Positions 22,776-34,200 of a stretch of DNA of 64,000 nt are shown here, piece after piece. The notes under the pieces were generated by a model. It searched no databases. It saw nothing but the letters and a program-made list of their open reading frames with translations, and had not been told where the DNA came from. Position numbers and translations under genes: made by a program. Numbering within the stretch: the first letter of the stretch is position 1; every line of letters starts with the position of its first letter. Origin of the DNA: Owenia fusiformis (Eukaryota; Annelida; Polychaeta; Sabellida; Oweniidae). Where the stretch lies: the NCBI GenBank assembly GCA_903813345.2, contig CAIIXF020000005.1, positions 31,063,375-31,127,374 of the forward strand, given 5' to 3'.

Positions 22776-25043
22776 CATTGATGAGAACAAGTGCTGTTAA
22801 CATTATGTGCAAAATCAGACCTGCTAGAAGTATATTGCACTTTGTTAATGTCAGCAAATATTTAGGTATAGATATAAGCACCCCAAACATACATATACAG
22901 TACATGGGAATGCAGTAACTTAAACTGAACTCTAAACTTTATGACTAAAAATCAAAAAACTAGATCCTTGAAAAAAGATCAACATTTTGAAAAAACTGGG
23001 CCTTTTTCAAGTATTGGTCCTTTTCAAAAACCCATGTTCCAAGCAGTCGCTTTCCAGGTTCACTTCTGCTTTCATTCTTTATATCAACTTTTTCTACCAA
23101 TCTGGCAATATTAGCAGAAATAGAATAACACATTAATTTAACATAATACATCTGAGATTATCTAAAGATGGCACTAGTCTACAGTGTTATAAATTCTCAG
23201 TCTTTGGAATAATTTTGAGCTCAACTGTTTATTGTATCTGTTATATCAGTGTGTATTATAATTTGTTATATGTATTTTTAAACGAGGTATTTTTCTTAAA
23301 TATTTTAAAAAATGATTTAGGACCCCTTCGGTCATCTGTACCTAAACTAACCGAGGTGATCAAAAATCTATAATTCAACTTGATATCTTCTCAAACTTTA
23401 GAAAATAAATTAATTTTGAGCTTCATATTTTATTTTTATTTAAAAAACTTTGTTATAAGGGTTCTGGTGGCACAGTAGAACTAAACAAGGCATTAACTTG
23501 CATAATGTCACCACCTGTCATTTGTAACAGATGCCTAACATCGAACACCAACTGCTGACTGCAGCCATAAAAAATTAAAGACTATAACAATATATCACCA
23601 CCGTTGGTAGAGACAGGAAGTTCGATTTACATCCTGGTTTTAGTGACTCAGCTTCTAATATTGATTGGTGATGCTGAGGATTTGTTTTCATTTTACCATG
23701 AATAGGTGACTTTTTTATTGCGGCTGGTGTTTGGCATGAGATTTGAATACCTTTTAAGTTTTGTCTTTATCCAGAACTAGGTGATCTAGACAATTAACAA
23801 TAGATGATACAATATTTTATTATCTCCCTACAAAAATTGATGAAACTTATTTTTCAGTACATTTTATATGTCTGTCTGTTTGTCCGTCTAATTTTTGTTG
23901 TATATCTAAGCCACACAACTTGAATTCCACTATATTTTTATGTCTGACATATTGATATAGTCTCCAAGTTTTTTGTAGACAGTGTACAGCAGTCAGCATT
24001 TTGTGGTTGATGTTCGGTGGTCAATATCTGTAACAAATGGCAGGTGGTGACAATTTGCATGTTAATGCCTTGTTTCATACATCATACACATCATCTGTAG
24101 ACCATGATTTTAGTTTTTGAATGGCCTAGAATAAACTGTCAAGTCTATAATTTCTTACATTCTATGGCTTAAGATATGGTATGACTAGTCTACTTTGGAA
24201 ATGAGTTAGGGGAAGGGTATTTTTGTTTAGTGCATCAATACGTGGAGCCATCCCTATCTTTGTTCTTCCATCAGTATAGGTCTTAACATTAGATTCATGA
24301 ATTACATTGTGATTATTTGGAACCTCACATACAAGATCCAACAGATTTCCTAATATGGTGTTTGTTTTAAAATCTCCAAATGATCTTTCTATCTTTGAAT
24401 AACTTTAAAAATTTTATAGCACCTTTTAAATCATTTTGAGTTCTGATATTCATCAAAAGTGCCTCATTTATCACATATTATTACAATATTCTCATCTGGT
24501 ATAACTGATTATTCCAGCACACAAAATCAAATGAAACTCTGAACTTGTGATAACTGGGGAATTATGCTTTCTATTAGAACTCTTTGCTAAAACAGCATTA
24601 CAAAACACTGCAAAAACCTGTTTTCAGACAAAAATAATCATGAATAAAACCTCTTGTTTTAACTGATATTAAATAGACTTGAATGGTTTGGAAGGTCAAT
24701 TTTTCTATAAATATGTTTTAACTGAGAAATATAAAGATAGAATTGATCAATTTTTGGTCGTTTTTCTTCAAACTTCTGCCATTAAAAGCAAAACAAAAAT
24801 GCCTCTCTGTCGGTTTTGCGGGACGTAGTGGTTTCGATACATCCCGTATAGTTGGTACCCCGTGTACATGCATGATCTGATTACAGACATATTTAATTTA
24901 CTCTAATGAATTCTCATATTCTAAAATATAATGGTACATTTTAGATTTTTATTGAACAAATATATTCGGGTCTTTGATACATAACATGTGCCACATATGT
25001 GAAACTGAATACTAAGTTCCATTGTACCTTTATGTATTTGCAG

Positions 25044-25225
25044 ACAGCCTTACACTACTACTCCTCCCTTAATAACCTGCAATACAAGAGGAAATATGCA
25101 TTTATAGAGCCGCTACTTGGCTACATGCACGCCCAGAAGGCTTTCCTGCAGATGGGCTCAGAATACTTCCTGAAGACACAAGACTTTGATCAATTCCTAG
25201 GAAATATACAAGCAAGTGTAAATGG
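25044..25225 (+). CDS. APPL1: APPL exon a (distal BAR domain)
   Basis: Acceptor TTTGCAG; reads TALHYYSSLNNLQYKRK and ends NIQASVN-G at the donor GTCAGT. It starts in phase 0, so an upstream exon is required. The donor chosen gives the aligned continuation SVNGVHSELSSE. The better-looking GTAAAT ten bases earlier would put the next exon out of frame. Confidence 0.85.
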
Positions 25226-28200
25226 GTCAGTTGTATTGATTTATACAAGCCAGTGTAAATGGGTCAGTTGCATTGATTTATACAAGCCAGTGTAAATGGG
25301 TCAGTTGTACTGATTTATACAAGCAAGTGTGAATGGGTCAGTTATACTGATCTATACAAGCAAATGTGAATGGGTCAGTTGCATTGATTTTTTATACAAG
25401 CAAGTGTGAATGGGTCAGTTGTATTGATTTATACAAGCAAGTGTAAATGGGTCAGTTGTATTGATTTATACAAGCCAGTGTAAATGAGTCAGTTGTATTG
25501 ATTTATACAAGCCAGTGTAAATGGGTCAGTTGTATTGATTTATACAAGCAAGTGTGAATGGGTCAGTTGTATTGATTTATACAAGCAAGTGTAAATGGGT
25601 TAGTTGTATTGATTTATACAAGCAAGTGTAAATAACCTTATATTGAAATAATATATGCTCATGTACATGGGTGAATTCTTTTGAAATGTTAATGAGTGAA
25701 TTTAATGTAAACATGTGAAATTTTGTGGCCATGTCACTTCTAGTTATAGCAGTTATATTTAAAGAAATTCCAAAATGCAAATTCTACTTCATTGATATTA
25801 CCCTGTAAACCTTGTGCTCTTATGTATTGCCATATTTTATTCTATAACCGTAATAACTCAAGAAAAAAACCATTTTTAGAGTCCATTCTGAGTTAAGTTC
25901 AGAAACACAGAAGACAGTTGAGTTCATCCAGAGTATTGAGCAGCAGAGTCAACATTTATACCATGGGGAACCTGTTGGTGACGCCCCCTATATCTCCAAC
26001 ATCAATATCAGCCAAAAGTCTGGCTATCTTATGATACGCAAGTAAGTGTGTGTTTCTTAATGGACATTTTGTGCACCATTTTTTACCACAAATTGTAGCC
26101 ATCTAACCCTCCACCTACATGGAACAATGACTTGTTGTTTTTGGAGCTCTGTGCTACTTAACTGTACCATTTTGAGAAAATATTTGTCCAGAAATTGTTG
26201 AAATAGATTTAACTTACCAATACTCCTGCAACAAAATGTTAAGTATACAGTAATAGGAATATTTGGGTGTGTGAACATCTAGTATTCAGTTGTACTTGTA
26301 TACATGAATCATTCTATGTTATTCAGTGTTTAATATCTGTTAATTTATAAAAAACACTAATTATGTGTTTGCAGACAAGCCATGCTGGGTAATAAATGGG
26401 AAAGAATGTATTTTTTTACTCAGGGAGGGAACCTTATGTGTCAGGCTGTTGAAGAGGTAAACACGTTTATAAACTGTATATATAATTCAGCTTTAATGTA
26501 TTATTGCTATAGATGGTTGATTATACATGTACATGTATATACAGGGTGTCTGTCTAACTTTTAAACACATTGTTGTGGTTTGACAAAGATTCCCCGATTG
26601 TGATCTTATCTTAAAGTAAAGGGAAGTAAATCTCTGTGCTTATATGTTCGATGTTTATGGTATCTATTGGGATTTAGAACTCCTGTATTTATATACTTTT
26701 TGAAGTTTATTTTGAAATATGAGACCTTAACAAATTTGTATTAATCCATCTTAATCTGTTGCCCTCAGTATGTTGTAATATGGGATAAGCACAAATTTTC
26801 AGACACCCTGTATATCATACTATTTAGCTACATGTACTACTATAGTAATTGTTATGGTGGAACATGCACTGCCTGGTGTTCATTTACAGGTTGGGACATA
26901 ATAGTTATTAGTATACTAGCAGTCTCGAATGTTATCCCGATGTTATTCTCTGCTATGTTACTGTAAGCAGATATCTTGTAATGTCTGCCCACCTTCTAGG
27001 CTATAGGTGTAGTAGTTCAATAGTATGTTAGAGATAAGGTGGCGATAAAAAGAAATTTATAACCTATATCAATTTAAAAGCCTTGGTCACATTTGCTCTA
27101 CGGCTGGTGTACGGCGGGCGTAGTTTTACAAAATCGATACAAAAAATCTACATCGTACAGCCTATCCCTATATATTTCATGCTGCATATTTCTCTCGATT
27201 TTGGGAAGCTACGGCGCAGTATGGTTGACATAGATCAAATGTGACTGAGGCATTGGGCCATAAATGATGTATTTTCAGCTTTGAATATATAAATGTTACG
27301 AACAAATTTTAAATTTAGACATTTTCTCATCTTTTGTGTGTCTGTCTGTCCCATCTTAATCTGTTTGCTTACAGTTTCTTTATAGTACTTTAATGCTATT
27401 TTCTGTTTGTATCAGTTACATTATTTTAAACTCTTTGTTAGACTCATTGTACTGATTGCACCAGATCTACCAACATTAACATAGTTAAAAGTAGTTGTCT
27501 TGTGTATTCTTTGGATGAAAATGTTACTGTTTTTACCAGAAAAAAATTGCATATTTCCCCATTATTGTTATGCAACTCCAACCAAATGGAACTCGCAAGT
27601 GGTTTAATTTACTGATAATGGGAAAATAACAGTAGATTCTAATTTATGTTTTAGAGTGGTCAGAAGTCCCTGCATATGCAACTTATTAACCATGTTAATA
27701 CACTAATCCAAACCAAGTCTGATAAATATATAGAGGTTTGTTACTGTAGTCTTGCATGAAGTCTCTGGTCTCCCTCGTGATCTATTTCCCTCTTGTTAGA
27801 GGGATAGAATGTGGGTGGAAATGGTTGGGGATAGCCCAGGGGCTTGATGCAAAACTATGTTATTATATGCCACAGCTGAGTCCTTTCATCAGTTCTTGTA
27901 TCAAGTTTCTTAATAGACTATATGTTTCTTAGGGACAAGGTCAATATATTGTTTGATGTACATCCACAAACTTAATTGATTGTCATAAGAAGTGGGGGTC
28001 CATTTCATTTTTGTCCCATTTACTCACTTACTCACTAGTCTATATCCCCATCCTTGACCTCATCCTTACACAGCCAATATAATTCAGCGTCGTTTCGGCA
28101 TCGAAAACATTCGGCACTGTTCCGGCACCGTTTCGACACCGTTCCGGCACCAAAATTTTTTACCGGACTAGTCAGTCCATTTGGTGCCGAAACGGCACCG

Positions 28201-31200
28201 AAATTTGGCACCGAAACGGCGTCGAAAGAATCAGAATCAGAAATCAGATTGCATTTTGGGGGTGTAGTTCACTGGTCAGTATCAAGTGAAGGTAACGGCA
28301 AAACGGCCGTTGCCTTCGCATTAAAGATGGCGGATGGTAATTGTCGATTTCGATATTGACGTAATGCTTTGATATTTGAATCAGATCAGGCTTATACGAC
28401 ATGGAAGCCCTGAAGTATTATGAATTGCTCATATATTGTGCGTGGGCGCCACAGTTCAATGGTATCTTCCACCCTTAATGGAAGGTAACTGGAAATGTAT
28501 GATGCGGTAACGGTCAGTTAGTTTTCAAGATGATGCTACTGGACATCTTAGCTTTCCATTTTAAACTCTCATAACGTTACTGCATCACCACATATCAGTT
28601 ACCTTATCATCTGTCAAACCAAAATCCCTTAAGCTGTGGAAGATATCGTTGAACTGTAGTGCCTACCTATGGTATATGAAGAAATGATCTTACTCCGAAG
28701 TTTCCATGTCATATAAGCCAAATTTAGTTCAAATATCAAAGCATGCTTTCAACTATAAAGTAGTTTAATTCGATGAAAACTAAAAATATTGAAATCCTCA
28801 CTTTCTATCCGCCATCTTAAATGCGAAGGTAAGGGCCATTACCTTTGCTTGATACTGACCAGTGTAGTTGTCCCATTTACTCACTAGTCTATATCCACAT
28901 CCTTGACCTGATCCCTTAGTTGTCCCATTTACTCACTAGACTATATTCCCATCCTTGACCTGATCCCTTAGTTGTCCCATTTACTCACTAGTCTATATCC
29001 ACATCCTTGACCTGATCCCTTAGTTGTCCCATTTACTCACTAGTCTATTCTACATCCTTGACCTGATCCCTTACGTCCCATTTACTCACGTCTATATCCA
29101 CATCCTCGACCTGATCCCTTAGTTGTCCCATTTACTCACTAGACTATATTCCCATCCTTGACCTGATCCTTTAGTTGTCCCATTTACTCACGTCTATATC
29201 CACATCCTTGATCTTGTCCCTTAATTATCCCACCGAACGAAGTTTGAAGGGGATATAGGAAAGTCTGTCCATCCATTTGTCCGTCTCTTTGGGCAATAAC
29301 TGAAATACCGGTTGACAGATTTGAATCAAATTTTATAGGCGTATACCTTATGGGTGTAGGACCTCTGCTTGAGAAGGAATTTTCAATATGGCCACTCACT
29401 TTAAAATGGTGGCCATTTTTCGTAAAATATATAATCTTTGATAACTCAAATACTAGTAGACCAGTTTGGTTGGGTTCAAATTTTATATGCTGATGCCTAG
29501 GGACATTGAAGCTCTGCTTAAGAAGGGGTCTTCAATATGGCAGCCGCCATTTTTGGTAAAAGTATGTAATCGTCAATAACTCATATAAAAGTTGATGGCT
29601 TTTGGTTCAAATTATATATGCTGATGCCTAGAGACAAAGAAGTTCTGCTCAAGAAGACATTTTCAAGATGGCCATTGAATTTCAAAATGGCCACCATTTT
29701 TCTTAAAAAAAACGTAATCATTGATAACTCAAATACCAGTGGATGGATTTGGTTCGAATTTTATATGCTCCTGTCTAGGGACAAAGGAGATCTGCTTCAC
29801 AAGAAATTTCAAAGGCGTCAGCTGAATTTCAATTGGCCACCATTTTTCATAAAAATGTAATCTTGGATAACTCAAATAACAGAAGATGAATTTTGTACAA
29901 ATTTTATATACTCATGCCTAGAGATAAAGGAACTCTGCTCGAGAAGAAATTTTCATGATGGCTGCTATTAATCGAAATCTCCGCCATTTCTCATTAAAAA
30001 TGTAATCTCTCATAACTCAAGTACAAGTTAACGGATTTGTTCGGTGGGATTTGCTACTCTGTGGAGTTGCTGTTTTTCTAGTAATTCCCTTTACTCACCT
30101 TCATCCTTTTTACTAACGAAAGCTCATCTCTCACTATCTTTTTTGGCATTGCATATCTTAAATATTCAAGCAAATACTTTTCTTTAAAAGCTTATATTAT
30201 CCCCCTATTAGATCCAAATGCCAATGTTCACCCCTTCCACACTAAGGACTTGATGCAAAGCTATCTATGTCTTGACAAAATGAAGTTAAAAAACAAGAAT
30301 AATGCATGCTGAGAGTAAATTTGCTTTATAATTGATCGGTTGATTTTTTTTTGTCAAAATTCAATTGAACTGTTTAATTCCAAAACCGTATTTCCAAATA
30401 TTGCTGTCGCACAAATAAATATAATATTCTTTCATAAATATAAGAAAATAAGTGTAATTTTTGTCAAAATTTTGAAGTAACCCTTTATCTGTTGGGACTT
30501 AGGAAAACCTGATCTGTGCATGCATATTGTATACTCAAATCCACGAGGCTTCACACTCACATTGCATCATTGTTTATTTTGCTTGTAAGCTTCATGTTCC
30601 TTTTCCTTTTTGGCTCATTTGGTAAAGGTTTTGTATTTTATCCTAGTTTTATGTGCATTAATGTGTAAATAATTATGTGTCAATTTGCCAACTGAACTAT
30701 TCAATGGTTATAGCTATATAATATAAAATTTGCATTTGCATTGCAGTTAAAAAATGAAAACGTTTCATCATTCTGCATGTATTATTGGTTCTAGAGCTAT
30801 GCACACTCAGATGTGTATCAGATTGAAAATCTTTCTTAATAATAATGATAATCTTTCTTGTCATGAACCTTTTTTGCAATCTCGTAGTGTATGTGTGGAG
30901 TAAATTTTTGTAGTTGTTTATTCACAGTTATTTGGTCTGTTTCATCCCAGGTTGCAGGCAGCCTCATTTTGGATTTGAACGAAGATGGCACTTACGCAGC
31001 AGAAGGAGACGGGGATGACAGAAGATATGTGTTTGTTATTCACTCCCCTAAAGTCAAAAAGTAATTTTAATTTTAAAAATGATCTTTAACTAAAATGAAT
31101 ATGCACTATCAAAATTATATTATAAGAGATCAGATTGACTTGCAAGTTTTACTGTCTATACATGTTTCGATGTCATGTTTTATATACAGATGTCAGATTT

Positions 31201-34200
31201 TGAGCTATATATGTTACCGAGGCAACAAATTAGGGAACTTAAGGACATGCATGTTATAGACAGCTTCACATTTTGGGAAACATTGGTTACATTGGTTAGC
31301 ATCAGTTATTTGATAAAATGTTTTGAATGGTATCAAAGGCAATTGAGTGTGTAGGGCAAAACTGGTATTTGTTATGAAACAGTTACTATGAATAAAGGCA
31401 TTCATTTTTTTGAAAGTCTAAACAGTTTTGAGATCAAGATTTTAAGATGATTAGTGTAAAATGTTTGTTTGCAGAACTGTCCATCTTCAGGCAGAGAACC
31501 AAAGGGAGAGGAATGAGGTGAGCCAGTTAATCTGTCAACTTTAAAGCTTCTTTCTGTTTAGACAATGTTACCTATATGGAGAACAATTGGGTTTAATTGT
31601 TACATCAAATGAATGATAGTTATTCAAATACCACAGCTTTTTGAAAGGGAGATTGTAAAATTCATGAGGAGCATCCTTTAGTGCTTCAGTTACTTACTTA
31701 GTGATAACTCAGCATTAACGATCATATTAAAAATTTTCAAGATTTTGAGAATGCAAATGCACTCACAAAGCCAAAACAAACATCAGACAATCCTCAACAG
31801 CCACTTTTCCCTAAATAGGTAAAATGGGTTATACAGGTAGTTAGGCTTGTGACAAGCCTTTAATAGACAATAGTTATCCCATTGAACGAAGTTTTGAGGG
31901 ATATAGGGAACACCTCCATACGTCCATCCGTCTGTTTGTCCGTACGTACGTACGTCCTTCCGTCCGTCCGATCAGTAACTCAAATACCATTGGCCCGATT
32001 TTGTTCATATTTTGTATATTTAAATATGGTGGCCATTTTAGTGCTGATTTTACAGTAGTTTAGGTGCAATATGTAAAACTGTAATAGCAACATGTTTTAA
32101 ATGTAAAAAAATTATATAGGACATTAATAAAGCTAGAAATGTAGATATTGAAGAAGCACATGGCAGCCATCTTGAAAAATGGCGGCATTTACTCGTTATT
32201 TTACGATTTTTGCTGTAACTTTATAGTAGTTGATAGATTTTGTTCATATTTGGTATATGAATGCTATAAGCATGGCACACTGTCTAATGACACTTTTGGT
32301 AGAAGGCGCCCATTTGAAAAATGGTCGCCATTTTAACATATTTTACTATAACTCGAAAAGAAGTGGAGCGATTTTGTTCATATTTGGTATGTTAATACTA
32401 AAAGCATGGCACACTGTCTAATGACACTTTTGGTAGAAGGTGGCCATTTTGAAAAATGGCCACCATTTTACCATATTTTACTATAACTCGAAAAGCAGTG
32501 GAGCAATTTTGTTCATATTTGGCATGCACACTGTCTTATGACACTTTTGGAAGAGGGTGGCCATTTTGAAAAATGGCTGCCATTTTTTGCTATATACTTT
32601 GTCTGTAAAAATGCCAGCCATGGCTGTTCGATGGGATTTGCTACGCTTTGGCGTTGCTGTTGTCTAGTTGTTTCTATAACCAACAGCTTAACCTCCTTCT
32701 GTTCATCCTACTAACTTTAATGTTCATAGGCAGTTATTGAATTTTGTTTAGTGGAATGAAATCATCTTGGTAATGCTGTTATTATGTTATTCTCTCTACC
32801 AATCGAGTGACATGTTAATATCCTGAGTTTATCCTAATTAATTAGGCATTTCAAGTGTGAACAATTATTTTTTGTCTGCAATCAAAACCAGGAGGTTTTT
32901 CACTGCCATATATCCTGTAGATGATTCACGAGAGTAGTAACTCGTGATAAAGCAGCTGATAGACCACAGATTTAAACAATGGAGATACTCAAAAGGCCTA
33001 CGTTTAATATGTTTTACACAATACTGTTGATCTATGTGGGACTGTGTCAAGGTGTAGCCTTATTACCCAATAGAAGTGATGTACAAGTAAATACAACATG
33101 CTGTCACACCTGTAAATGTGACGGCACTGAAGTGTACTGTGACACTGTTAGTTACCAACATTTCCGCTAGATTGCCCGCAAAATACAACACTACTTAGTC
33201 TCGTAGATTGTGGAATTACGGACCTTACAGATGGAGAACTTGCGTATTACTACAAACATTTAAGATCGCTGAACATTTCTGGTAATCACATTGCAGTGGA
33301 ACGTAGAACATTTTCCGGGTTATTAAAACTAGAAATTTTAAATATTGGAACAAATGTGTATTCTATGAAGAGACTCGATCCATTCGTGTTCAGTATGTTA
33401 CCAAATATCAAATACATTAAATTGACAAGTTTGGGCGATCGTTCAAGTGCCAGAGGAACGCAAACTGTTTTGGCCACATTTCAAGGACTTGAAAATTCTT
33501 CAATTGAAAGCATCATATTTGAAAACATAAATGACAATGTGATTTTTCTCGAAAAATCTCACCTCAAATATCTGCGAAATTCACCAGTTAAACAGCTTGT
33601 TTTGAAAAACACATATATGACTGGACTTGATTTTGATGTGTTCCAATTTATACCTAACATAGAAGAGCTTGACTTATCTATGAATACATTAGAGGTTAAA
33701 GGTTCCGTAGGTAAAATGATCCTGTTCCTTCTTTCCAAGGTGACCAAATTAAAAAAGATCAGTGTAACTGATAATCTTAAAAGAAAAGGCAATGTAATCT
33801 TGGAGCTTCTCCCCAAGATACTAGCTGAAACAGTGGTCTTCCCATTTCCCAAAAATGTTGAATTCATTGATATATCCAGATCAGTTTTTGGATTCAATTC
33901 ATACCTTTTGTCATATGGAATCAAATTTCAAAGTAACAATAGACTGAAGAAGGTTGAATTATCCAATGTGAAGCTGGTTCGAAAAATTGGCAGCGAGATT
34001 CTTGGATTTATTCACCTAAAGGAAATTCACGCCCGAGGTAATCGATGTGAACTTCACCCATCTTTTTTTTCATGCAAGGAAGGGGCCTTTGAATCATTGG
34101 AAATCTTGAATGTTGCTCATAATTATGTTGAGGTGTCATCCACTGAACATGAAACAGAATTGACTTTCAAAAACTGTACTAGGCTTCGTGTTCTGGATAT

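Larger units (their letters stand above)
19710..25043. other. Intergenic region without a recognised gene
   Basis: Both strands were read for the missing N-terminal APPL exons and nothing convincing was found. It holds dispersed repeats (20735-20805, 23475-23560, 23960-24085), two copies of a G/C-rich repeat containing 'GCCAGCTTTT' and 'GGCTATGGGC' (20800-20975 and 21490-21670), one MITE (22558-22775), and otherwise AT-rich sequence. Confidence 0.6.
28012..29215. repeat. ~52-bp minisatellite interrupted by foldback DNA
   Basis: Units of about 52 bases with the cores GTCCCATTTACTCACTAG and CATCCTTGACCTGATCCCTT run from 28862 to 29215. A further unit lies at 28012-28070, separated by the two palindromic elements described below. 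Confidence 0.75.

Noticed and set aside
25211-25218. GTAAAT as the donor of APPL exon a
   Set aside because: It would give phase 0, and the next exon then reads a stop within four codons; GTCAGT at 25226 gives a continuous BAR alignment.
25207-25630. Regular 37-base repeats as a possible CRISPR-like array
   Set aside because: There are no unique spacers, the repeats are directly adjacent, and the host is a eukaryote with the array starting inside an exon.
28054-28359. 101-codon open frame
   Set aside because: It covers the GC-rich palindrome and the start of the foldback element; its composition explains the lack of stops.
29618-29860. 80-codon open frame with W/F-rich repeats
   Set aside because: It is produced by the internal units of the CCGAACGAAG element.
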